Shown: piece by piece, positions 1 to 5,815 of the stretch
How positions within the stretch are numbered: the first letter of the stretch is position 1
Layout: the number at the start of each line of letters is the position of its first letter
Assembly: GCA_030533035.1 (NCBI GenBank)
Contig: JAUNJW010000111.1
Coordinates: forward strand, 1-6,757
Direction: 5' to 3'
Source: Erysipelotrichaceae bacterium
GTDB lineage: Bacteria; Bacillota_I; Bacilli_A; Erysipelotrichales; Erysipelotrichaceae
DNA length: 6,757 nt
Notes under the pieces: generated by a model
Seen by the model: only the letters and a program-made list of their open reading frames with translations
What the model was told of the DNA's origin: nothing
The model's database searches: none
Made by a program: the position numbers and the translations under genes

Positions 1-1
1 T

Positions 2-82
2 GCCGGTATCAATTATGTGACGTCAGATCAGGGAATGATCTATGACCTTTTTATAGCAAAATACGAAAAACGTGTCAATTGA
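2..82 (+). CDS. Possible C-terminal tail of an upstream gene (partial)
   Basis: A frame open from the left edge reads 26 codons and stops at TGA (80-82). Its last residues are DLFIAKYEKRVN. The start lies outside the window, and an open stretch this short can occur by chance, so this is a weak call. I do not recognise the protein. The stop is followed at once by direct and inverted repeats (81-160) that could be the end of an insertion sequence, so the tail could belong to a transposition protein, but nothing in the 26 residues themselves shows that. Confidence 0.3.
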   Translation, partial: AGINYVTSDQGMIYDLFIAKYEKRVN

Positions 83-84
83 AA

Positions 85-98
85 TGATAACGTTTTCA
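85..98. promoter_or_regulatory. Candidate cre / LacI-family operator
   Basis: TGATAACGTTTTCA fits the CcpA catabolite-response consensus TGWNANCGNTNWCA at every defined position. It is one base away from the perfect palindrome TGAAAACGTTTTCA. It lies between the possible upstream stop (82) and the start of the C26 hydrolase (209), about 50 bases upstream of that gene's possible -35 element. A partly matching second copy (TGTAACACTTTTCA, 106-119) lacks the central CG. CcpA represses or activates through such sites in Bacillota, and other LacI-family regulators use similar ones. The match is seen; binding is inferred. The competing reading is that these repeats are insertion-element ends. Confidence 0.45.
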
Positions 99-160
99 GT
101 TGGAATGTAACACTTTTCAAAAACAGTCTCTTTCCGGTCTGAAAAGTTTTCACATTCAAC
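99..160. repeat. Imperfect inverted repeat, 21-base arms
   Basis: The left arm (99-119, GTTGGAATGTAACACTTTTCA) is complementary, with a few mismatches or single-base shifts, to the right arm (140-160, TGAAAAGTTTTCACATTCAAC). A 20-base spacer (120-139) separates them. The stem would be AT-rich and no T-run follows, so it is not a normal intrinsic terminator. The arms share the TGAAAAG/CTTTTCA core with the operator-like copy at 85-98. It may be a paired regulator-binding site, or two insertion-element ends facing each other, because each arm begins or ends with TG/CA. Confidence 0.55.
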
Positions 161-176
161 ATTTCCTTAATATGGT
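149..176 (+). promoter_or_regulatory. Possible promoter of the C26 hydrolase gene
   Basis: TTCACA (149-154) matches the -35 consensus at five of six positions. TATGGT (171-176) matches the -10 at four of six, with a 16-base spacer. The -35 element lies inside the right arm of the inverted repeat (140-160), so a protein bound there would block it. This is the best pair I could find in the AT-rich leader, but it is only moderately good. Confidence 0.3.
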
Positions 177-208
177 AAATTAGTGGTGAAAACTAACGAG
201 GTCAAACC

Positions 209-934
209 ATGAAACCCCTGATCGGAATTCCCGCGCATCCCACCCTGCAGGAGCGCAATCACACCATTATTCATTCATGCGGTGAAAACTATCTGAAATC
301 CGTTGAAAAAGCAGGAGGCGTCCCGCTGATCCTGCCGATATTCGATACGCCTGAAGCAGTTGAAAGATACGCCGCCATGTGCGACGGCTTCATCATCCCC
401 GGCGGCATTGACGTCAATCCCCTCAGCTATGGCGAGGAACCCCATCCCCTGCTGCAGATGACCCGGCTGGAATATGACAGCTATGAAATCCGGCTGATCA
501 AAGAAATTTACCGGCTCCGCAAACCGATGCTCGGCATCTGCCGCGGCATCCAGATCATCAACGTCGCTTTCGGCGGAACCCTCTGGCAGGATGTATCCCT
601 GCGGCCGGAACCGACCTGGCGCCACCAGCAGAAGGAAATGGATTCGAGTTCCGTCAGCCACAAAGTGCTGATTGAAGAAGGCTCTCTTCTTTCCTCGCTT
701 TACGGCAGTGAGCTGATGACAAACAGCTACCACCACCAGTCGGTCAAAGATCCCGGCAGAGGACTTAAGATTACCGCAAGGGCTGACGACGGTGTGATCG
801 AAGCGCTCGAGGCGGAAGAGGATTATCCCTTCCTGCTTGCCGTGCAGTGGCATCCGGAATGCTTTGTCGTCCTGGAAAACAATCCGATGGCGCCCATCTT
901 TGAAAAACTCATTGACGCCAGCAAACCCCTGTAA
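209..934 (+). CDS. Gamma-glutamyl-gamma-aminobutyrate hydrolase family protein (peptidase C26, class I glutamine amidotransferase-like)
   Basis: A 241-residue cytoplasmic hydrolase with a single class I glutamine-amidotransferase-type domain. The nucleophile elbow GICRGIQIINV puts the catalytic cysteine at C111, and WHPE (214-217) supplies H215 and E217, so the triad is complete. PGGIDVNP (64-71) and NSYHHQSV (172-179) are typical of the PuuD / peptidase C26 group, which cleaves gamma-glutamyl amide bonds such as gamma-glutamyl-GABA in putrescine breakdown. Length is normal for the family. The ATG at 209 is supported by GAGG at 198-201, seven bases upstream. No putrescine genes are nearby, so the substrate is unknown. 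It stands alone and ends just before a strong terminator. The convergent operon also encodes isopeptide and amino-acid enzymes, which may hint at a related gamma-glutamyl peptide substrate (inference). The family call is firm; the exact substrate is not. Confidence 0.93.
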   Translation: MKPLIGIPAHPTLQERNHTIIHSCGENYLKSVEKAGGVPLILPIFDTPEAVERYAAMCDGFIIPGGIDVNPLSYGEEPHPLLQMTRLEYDSYEIRLIKEIYRLRKPMLGICRGIQIINVAFGGTLWQDVSLRPEPTWRHQQKEMDSSSVSHKVLIEEGSLLSSLYGSELMTNSYHHQSVKDPGRGLKITARADDGVIEALEAEEDYPFLLAVQWHPECFVVLENNPMAPIFEKLIDASKPL

Positions 935-940
935 TGTCAG

Positions 941-969
941 AGAGCTGCCCGGACCGGGCAGCTCTTTTT
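941..969 (+). terminator. Rho-independent terminator of the C26 hydrolase gene
   Basis: A perfect 11-base stem, AGAGCTGCCCG (941-951) with CGGGCAGCTCT (955-965), closes a three-base loop and is followed by a T-run through 969. It begins six bases after the TAA stop (932-934). The T-run touches the stop codon of the convergent iadA-like gene (969-971). On the minus strand the same hairpin sits directly after that stop but is not followed by a T-run, so it may end the operon only weakly or act mainly as a 3' stabilising stem. Confidence 0.88.
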
Positions 970-2111
970 CAGTCATATTCGTAATAATTCTTCGCTTTGA
1001 TTTCACCGTTTCTGACCATGACCCTGCCAAGGGCAAGAACATCGGTGATATTGAGATCCTGATCCAGAAGCACCAGGTCGGCGTCGGAATCCTTCGCGAT
1101 CTTTCCCTTCCTCGGATACAGCATCAGCGCGTCGGCGACATTGCAGGTAATGATTGACACCGCGTCCGTGATGGAGATGTTCTGGTCTTTGATCAGATGG
1201 CGGACCGTGTCAAACAGCGTTTCCATCTTGCCGACGCCCATGCCGATGATTTTCATGTCAGGCGACCACTTCGGGAAACTGCCGTTGGAATCAGAAGAAA
1301 GCGTGATCTGCTTCAGCGGAACCGTCTCAAGCGCCTCGGCGATCTTCGCCGCGGTTTCGGCTGTGCGGATTCCGGAGGTGAAATCCAGATAGCCGCCGGC
1401 TGCCGCGAATTTCAGCGCGCTCTCCTTCTGGCCGGAAACGTGGGTCGGCCGGAACTGGGTGATCGGGATGTCGGTTTCCTCCACGATTTCAAGCACATCG
1501 CTGTAGCCCTTCTTCCCCCTGCCGGTATGCATGTGGACAACACCCGGCTTTTTCGCCAGGAAGCCGGCGGTTCTTGCCTGGGTCGCGAGTCTTGCCAGCT
1601 CTTCCTTGGAAATATTGCTTGAACGGTGGTCGCTGATCGCGATCTTGACGCCGATCACTTCATCGATAAAGGCAATGTCCTTTGAAACAGAGCCGGTCAG
1701 GGTGGTGCTGGGATACGCGTAGGAGCCGGTCAGGCACCAGGCGCTCATGCCCTGTTCCCGCAGGGCCTTCGCCCTGGCCACCAGGGTTTCCACGCTCTTG
1801 GCGTTGTTGTCCGTTCCCAGAAGTCCGATGACAGTCGTAACGCCGTAGCGCACGCAGTCGGTCATCTGGATTTCGCGGATCAGCGAGGCGAACCCGTCTT
1901 CCCCGCCGCCGCCGATAATATGGACATGCTGGTCGATAAAGCCCGGCACAAGGATCTTTCCTTCCGCCTCAATGACGGTGAAGTCGTCCTCATCCCATTC
2001 AAACGGGATGTTTTCAGCCACTTTGATGATTTTGTCATTGCAGACAAGGACATCTTTCACGCCGAGATCTTCCGGCGCATAGATATGCGCATTGCGGATC
2101 AGTGTAAACAT
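969..2111 (-). CDS. iadA: Isoaspartyl dipeptidase-like metallohydrolase (beta-aspartyl peptidase family, amidohydrolase superfamily)
   Basis: A 380-residue binuclear zinc hydrolase related to E. coli IadA, which cleaves beta-aspartyl (isoAsp) dipeptides from damaged proteins. Comparing from memory with E. coli residue numbers, the metal ligands fall at the same spacings: H62 and H64 (QHVH), the lysine to be carboxylated K156, H195 (HMHTG), H224 (PTHV) and D274 (SSDSNGS). The substrate-site residues E71 (GGGGEDG), Y131, R163 (SDHRS) and S278 also match. The position of E. coli Arg233, three residues after the last histidine ligand, is Gly227 here (HVSGQ), so the substrate range may differ. Length is close to the usual 390. 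The ATG at 2111 has AAGGG seven bases before it, and the gene starts 12 bases after the aminotransferase stop, so it is the last gene of the operon. The alternative call is a general amidohydrolase of altered specificity. Confidence 0.88.
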   Translation of the reverse strand: MFTLIRNAHIYAPEDLGVKDVLVCNDKIIKVAENIPFEWDEDDFTVIEAEGKILVPGFIDQHVHIIGGGGEDGFASLIREIQMTDCVRYGVTTVIGLLGTDNNAKSVETLVARAKALREQGMSAWCLTGSYAYPSTTLTGSVSKDIAFIDEVIGVKIAISDHRSSNISKEELARLATQARTAGFLAKKPGVVHMHTGRGKKGYSDVLEIVEETDIPITQFRPTHVSGQKESALKFAAAGGYLDFTSGIRTAETAAKIAEALETVPLKQITLSSDSNGSFPKWSPDMKIIGMGVGKMETLFDTVRHLIKDQNISITDAVSIITCNVADALMLYPRKGKIAKDSDADLVLLDQDLNITDVLALGRVMVRNGEIKAKNYYEYD

Positions 2112-2123
2112 ATACTTTCCCTT

Positions 2124-2984
2124 CTAGTCTCCCATCCAGAAACCTGTGTCTTCCTTCACCCAGGCAAAATAGGCGTCGCGGATCTTTCCGGCTGTTTCCG
2201 GATCCTTCATGCCGGCCGGCCGGCTGTCAATTTCACAGGCTCTTGCCATCAGCTTTGAGGTGGAAAGAACCAGCACTTCGTCCGCGTCATATACTTCCTG
2301 CATGGTGACACTGCGCGACTCTGTTTCAATTCCGAGTTTTTCACAAAGCTGCCAGACATGCTTTCTGGTGATGGACGGCAGGATCAGATTGTCCAGGACA
2401 GGCCCAATGACCTTCTTATCTTTAATAATGACAAGCGCGCTGTGGGCACACTCGGTCAGCTGCTCACCCCGGTGCAGGATGGCCTCCTGGCAGCCGGCCT
2501 CCTCGGCCCGCTGGGCGGCGATGACATTCGGCAGCAGATTCAGCGTCTTGATGTTGCAGTGCAGGAATCTTGTGTCCTCGAGCGTGATCAGCTTCAGCGG
2601 CACATTGTAATTCAGCTTTTTCAGCGGGCTGACTGTGATCAGCAGTGTGGAAGGAGTCCCTTTGGGCGGGAAGATGTGATTGCGGGCACAGTTGCCGCGC
2701 GACGTCTGCCAGTAAACCGACAGTCCTTCATCGCTTTCCGCCGCGTCCACGCATTTCTGCAGTTCCCCGCGAAGCACCTCCTTTGTGCAGGGAGGCTCAA
2801 TTTCCAGCATCTTCAGGGAGTTGAAGAATCTGTCAATATGGTCTTCAATCCGGAAGATGACCCGGTTGTATGCAAATGCGAAATCATAGGCGCCGTCACC
2901 GAAAAACAGGGCCCTGTCCTGCATCGGCAGGTTCATTTTTTCAACCGGTCCCATAACGCCGTTATAATAACCAATCCGTCTCAT
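2124..2984 (-). CDS. Class IV PLP aminotransferase, probably D-amino-acid transaminase type
   Basis: A 286-residue fold-type IV pyridoxal-phosphate enzyme. The segment around IKTLNLLPNVIA (145-156) carries the PLP lysine, K146. E178 (LTEC) is placed to contact the pyridine nitrogen, and I205-T206 and S241-T242 to bind the cofactor phosphate. FFGDGAYD (27-34) has the usual tyrosine, Y33. SRGNCARNH (95-103) resembles the TRG..PR.H segment of Bacillus D-amino-acid transaminase, where the Arg and His hold the substrate carboxylate. That favours D-amino-acid over branched-chain transaminase or aminodeoxychorismate lyase. D-amino-acid transaminases swap D-alanine and 2-oxoglutarate for pyruvate and D-glutamate, a wall precursor. 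The start at 2984 lies five bases after the ygiQ stop, and its AAGG ribosome site overlaps the ygiQ stop region, suggesting translational coupling. The family is certain; the substrate is likely but not proven. Confidence 0.87.
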   Translation of the reverse strand: MRRIGYYNGVMGPVEKMNLPMQDRALFFGDGAYDFAFAYNRVIFRIEDHIDRFFNSLKMLEIEPPCTKEVLRGELQKCVDAAESDEGLSVYWQTSRGNCARNHIFPPKGTPSTLLITVSPLKKLNYNVPLKLITLEDTRFLHCNIKTLNLLPNVIAAQRAEEAGCQEAILHRGEQLTECAHSALVIIKDKKVIGPVLDNLILPSITRKHVWQLCEKLGIETESRSVTMQEVYDADEVLVLSTSKLMARACEIDSRPAGMKDPETAGKIRDAYFAWVKEDTGFWMGD

Positions 2985-2989
2985 CAGAA

Positions 2990-4927
2990 TTACCTTCTTT
3001 CCTTTTTCTTATAATTCCTGTTCCGGCTGCCGCGCTCATTCTTCCGGCTGCCGCGTTCAGAATTGTTATCTCTGCTTTTCCCGCCGGACCTGCTGTCCGC
3101 CTTTTTCGCCTGCGGCTTTTCGCCGGCCGGTTTGCGGGGCGGGATCAGGCATTCTCTGCCGAAGCCGATCAGGTCTTTCCTGCCTTCTTTGAGCAGCGCC
3201 TCTTTGACCAGGTCATAATTGGCCGGGCTGCGGTACTGGATCAAAGCTCTCTGCATCGCCTTTTCGTGGGGATTGTCAGTGACATAGACCGGCTTCATCG
3301 TTTCCGGATCCAGATGGGTGTAATACATGCAGGTGGAAATTGTGCCCGGCGTCGGGTAATAATCCTGGACCTGCTGGGGATTCAGCCGGTGTTCATTCAG
3401 ATATTCCGCCAGGGCGATCGCGTCCTTCAGGGTGCTGCCGGGATGGGAACTCATCAGATACGGAACCGCGTACTGATTCAGGCCGCATCTCTGATTGGCT
3501 TTCTCAAATTCTTTTATGAAGCGGTTATACACCTGAACAGGCGGCTTGCCCATTTTGGAAAGCACATTGTCGCTGATATGCTCCGGCGCCACCCGCAGCT
3601 GGCCGCTGACATGGTATCTGCACAATTCATCGAGGAATGTCCGGTCGGGATCCGCCAGCAGATAGTCAAAGCGGATGCCGGATCTGACAAATACCTTTTT
3701 CACGCCTTTGAGTTCCCGCAGTTTTCTCAGAAGAGTCAGGTAGTCATGATGATCCACATCCATGTTCGGACATACCTTCGGATACAGGCATTTCCTGTTT
3801 GTGCAGGTTCCGTACTTCAGCTGCTTCTGACAGGAAGGACCCCTGAACTGGGCGGTCGGTCCGCCGACGTCATGGATATAGCCCTTGAAATCCGGCTCTT
3901 TGAGGAACTGCTTCGCTTCCGCGAGGATGGATTCGTGGCTGCGGACCTGGACAATCCGTCCCTGGTGGAAAGTCAGGGCGCAGAAATTGCATTCCCCGAA
4001 ACAGCCGCGGTTGCTGGTGAGGGAGAATTTGATCTCCCCGAATGCGGGAATCCCGCCGTCTTTGTCATAGGAAGGATGCCATGCCCGCATATAGGGCAGC
4101 GCATAGACGTCATCCATTTCCTTTACGCTCAGCGGTTTTGAAGGCGGGTTCTGGACGACAAACATTTTTCCGCCGTATGTTTCATACAGGCGCTTTGCCG
4201 TAAAGGGATCGGTATTCTGATACTGGATCCGGAAGCTTTCCGCGTAAGCGCGCTTATCTTCTGTGATCTGCTCAAAGTCAGGCAGTCTTACCGCGTCCGC
4301 AAGGCTTTCCAGATCGCGGGTTTTATAGACAGTGCCGTCGATGAACGTGATGTCCTTCACGGCAAGGCCGCTGTCAAGGGCATCGGCGATGGCGACGATG
4401 GACCTCTCCCCCATGCCGTAGGAAATCAGGTCGGCGCCGGCGTCGAGCAGCACGGATCTTCTGACCTTGTCACTCCAGTAGTCATAATGGCCCATGCGGC
4501 GCAGGCTTGCCTCAATCCCGCCGACGATCAGCGGTGTTTTTTTATAGGTGCGCCTGATCAGATTGCAGTAGACAGTCAGAGCGTAGTCCGGTCTCATCCC
4601 GGCTTTTCCGCCGGGGCTGTAGGCGTCCATGTTTCTTCTCTTTTTGGCAACGGTGTAATGATTGACCATCGAATCCATGTTTCCGGAAGACACCAGGAAG
4701 CCGAGCCGCGGTTCCCCGTAAATTGTGACACTTTCCGGATCCCGCCAGTCCGGCTGGCAGATCAGGGCGACTTTATAGCCGGCATGTTCCAGAACACGCG
4801 AAATGATGGCCATGCCGAAACTGGAATGATCCACATAGGCATCGCCGCACACATAGACAAAATCAGGACGCTCCCATCCCTTTTCATCCATTTCTTCTCT
4901 TGAAAGAGGCAGAAATCCTTTTGCCAT
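2990..4927 (-). CDS. ygiQ: YgiQ family radical SAM protein
   Basis: A 645-residue radical SAM enzyme of the YgiQ (UPF0313) family, whose reaction is not established. The N-terminal region (about 20-200) contains the family's GGIEASLRR segment (137-144) and resembles a cobalamin-binding-like domain. The radical SAM core starts near residue 295, with the cluster motif CFGECNFC (C309, C313, C316) that binds the [4Fe-4S]/SAM centre. A second cysteine group (C366, C375, C380, C386) follows in the segment around GTCTNRKCLYPKVCPN, possibly another metal site. RVAPEH (445-450) is typical of the family. Residues from about 598 are a low-complexity, Lys/Arg/Ser/Asn-rich tail with a seven-residue repeat. 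The ATG at 4927 has AAGGA eight bases upstream. The gene lies 32 bases after the metallophosphoesterase and 5 before the aminotransferase, so it is co-transcribed with the latter and probably the former. Confidence 0.95.
   Translation of the reverse strand: MAKGFLPLSREEMDEKGWERPDFVYVCGDAYVDHSSFGMAIISRVLEHAGYKVALICQPDWRDPESVTIYGEPRLGFLVSSGNMDSMVNHYTVAKKRRNMDAYSPGGKAGMRPDYALTVYCNLIRRTYKKTPLIVGGIEASLRRMGHYDYWSDKVRRSVLLDAGADLISYGMGERSIVAIADALDSGLAVKDITFIDGTVYKTRDLESLADAVRLPDFEQITEDKRAYAESFRIQYQNTDPFTAKRLYETYGGKMFVVQNPPSKPLSVKEMDDVYALPYMRAWHPSYDKDGGIPAFGEIKFSLTSNRGCFGECNFCALTFHQGRIVQVRSHESILAEAKQFLKEPDFKGYIHDVGGPTAQFRGPSCQKQLKYGTCTNRKCLYPKVCPNMDVDHHDYLTLLRKLRELKGVKKVFVRSGIRFDYLLADPDRTFLDELCRYHVSGQLRVAPEHISDNVLSKMGKPPVQVYNRFIKEFEKANQRCGLNQYAVPYLMSSHPGSTLKDAIALAEYLNEHRLNPQQVQDYYPTPGTISTCMYYTHLDPETMKPVYVTDNPHEKAMQRALIQYRSPANYDLVKEALLKEGRKDLIGFGRECLIPPRKPAGEKPQAKKADSRSGGKSRDNNSERGSRKNERGSRNRNYKKKERR
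3021..3062 (-). repeat. Two-copy 21-base tandem repeat in the 3' end of ygiQ
   Basis: TTCCGGCTGCCGCGCTCA (3021-3038) recurs with one change at 3042-3059, a period of 21 bases. In the protein it gives ERGSRKN followed by ERGSRNR (residues 624-637). Being a multiple of three, the duplication keeps the frame. It lies in the disordered basic tail, where such expansions are tolerated and may vary between strains. Confidence 0.75.
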
Positions 4928-4959
4928 ATTCTGTATCCTTTATCTTATTGTAGCGTAAT

Positions 4960-5613
4960 TCATCCGCCGCTGATGACGCATTCCTGTGCCGCCCGCATTT
5001 CCGCCCGGCGCAGCCTGTCGGTCTCTATCCATTCGTCAAGGCTGAGCGGCGTATAGTCAGAGAACATGCAGAAGCAGTTGATCATCTGACAGGGAATCAG
5101 GGTCTTTGAGCCGTCCGGTGAAGTCACTTCCGTTTTCTGTGTCATCTGAATCATCCTGTCGGTCAGGATTTCATCGTGCGTATTGTGGACATGGCCATAC
5201 AGCATGAATGTTCTGGCAGAGCCGTCCGGCATCCGGCGGTACTGGCCGTTGTAGCACATGATGGGATAATGGCACAGCACAACAGTGCGTCTGTTGTCAC
5301 GCAGCTCCGAATAATCCCGGATCCAGCCGAAAAGCGACGCGTCGAACTGCGGGTCATCAAGGAAATAGCTGTCGTGGTTGCCGCGGATCAGATACTTTTT
5401 CCCGTTGAGTCTTTTCAGCAGTTCATTGACCGTACTGCCGTCAGCGAACGCAAAATCGCCGAGTATGACCGTTTCATCATTTCTGCGCACTTTGCTGTTC
5501 CATTTTTCAATCATGTATTCATTCATCGTTTCCGCCTCAGGGAAATCCCTGTGATCCATCTTTGTGATCAGGGAACGGTGAAAGAAATGCTGATCGGCAA
5601 TATAATACCTCAT
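4960..5613 (-). CDS. Calcineurin-like metallophosphoesterase
   Basis: A 217-residue phosphoesterase with the ordered metal-binding motifs of the calcineurin-like family: ADQH (6-9, the DxH motif with D7 and H9), GDF (52-54, D53), GNHD (78-81), CHYP (114-117, H115) and GHVH (140-143). No signal peptide or membrane segment is seen, so it should be cytoplasmic. It belongs to the small single-domain type often annotated as a phosphodiesterase or hypothetical phosphoesterase; the substrate cannot be told from sequence. I chose the ATG at 5613 because DxH lies a few residues after it, as is usual, and AGAGG is nine bases upstream. An in-frame ATG at 5856 would add 81 residues without family features and overlap the start of pgi on the other strand. 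It is the first gene of the minus-strand operon, 32 bases ahead of ygiQ. Confidence 0.9.
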   Translation of the reverse strand: MRYYIADQHFFHRSLITKMDHRDFPEAETMNEYMIEKWNSKVRRNDETVILGDFAFADGSTVNELLKRLNGKKYLIRGNHDSYFLDDPQFDASLFGWIRDYSELRDNRRTVVLCHYPIMCYNGQYRRMPDGSARTFMLYGHVHNTHDEILTDRMIQMTQKTEVTSPDGSKTLIPCQMINCFCMFSDYTPLSLDEWIETDRLRRAEMRAAQECVISGG

Positions 5614-5622
5614 TCCGGCTTT

Positions 5623-5627
5623 CCTCT
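5623..5627 (-). promoter_or_regulatory. Ribosome binding site fixing the metallophosphoesterase start
   Basis: AGAGG on the minus strand, followed by further purines and nine bases before the ATG at 5613. It supports this start over the longer open frame that begins at 5856 inside pgi. Confidence 0.7.
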
Positions 5628-5638
5628 TTCCATGGTGC

Positions 5639-5652
5639 TGTTCACTGTAACA
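5639..5652. promoter_or_regulatory. Possible small operator upstream of the metallophosphoesterase
   Basis: TGTTCACTGTAACA has TGTT and AACA ends around a partly symmetric centre. It lies 25 bases before the metallophosphoesterase start, inside the divergent control region. I found no convincing -35/-10 pair for the minus-strand operon in 5614-5815, so its promoter is unresolved. The symmetry is modest and may be chance. Confidence 0.2.
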
Positions 5653-5722
5653 ATCATACTTGGATTGTGTTTTTTCCGCTATATTTTCAGTAATACACAA
5701 GCCTGCGGCAGCCTGTTGACTA

Positions 5723-5751
5723 TTGGAAATTCGCCTCTGCCGTAATAAAAT
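5723..5751 (+). promoter_or_regulatory. Probable pgi promoter
   Basis: TTGGAA (5723-5728) and TAAAAT (5746-5751) are separated by 17 bases, the best spacing, and match the -35 and -10 consensus at four and five of six positions. Transcription would begin near 5758, leaving a leader of about 58 bases before the ATG at 5816. A nearby TTGACT (5716-5721) is a better -35 hexamer but has no suitably spaced -10. Confidence 0.45.
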
Positions 5752-5802
5752 TGAATCATAAGGAAGAGTTATCTGTCCGCTTTTCAAAGCGTTCAGACTG
5801 AC

Positions 5803-5808
5803 AGGAGG
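5803..5808 (+). promoter_or_regulatory. Strong ribosome binding site of pgi
   Basis: A perfect AGGAGG lies seven bases before the ATG at 5816. It fixes the pgi start and fits high expression of a glycolytic enzyme. Confidence 0.85.
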
Positions 5809-5815
5809 AAAATTC

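Noticed and set aside
99..160. The inverted repeat as an intrinsic terminator for the upstream gene
   Set aside because: The stem is AT-rich, has mismatches and a 20-base loop, and is not followed by a T-run.
275..1042. A 255-codon minus-strand open frame opposite the C26 hydrolase
   Set aside because: It runs across the hydrolase gene, the terminator and the iadA 3' end and shows no domain; it is a shadow frame.
837..1157. A 106-codon plus-strand frame overlapping the hydrolase 3' end and the terminator
   Set aside because: It reads through the intrinsic terminator and into the antisense of iadA, with no ribosome site or domain.
3266..4141. A 291-codon plus-strand open frame opposite ygiQ
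   Set aside because: It lies wholly opposite a well-supported radical SAM gene, has no recognisable motif, and is explained by codon composition of the real gene.
4947..4952. TACAAT on the minus strand as a -10 element for a separate ygiQ promoter
   Set aside because: No acceptable -35 hexamer lies 16-18 bases upstream, and the 32-base gap fits co-transcription with the metallophosphoesterase gene.
5614..5815. A cre site or riboswitch in the divergent region before pgi
   Set aside because: No sequence there fits the cre consensus well, and I saw no conserved riboswitch-like pairing, only very short stems.
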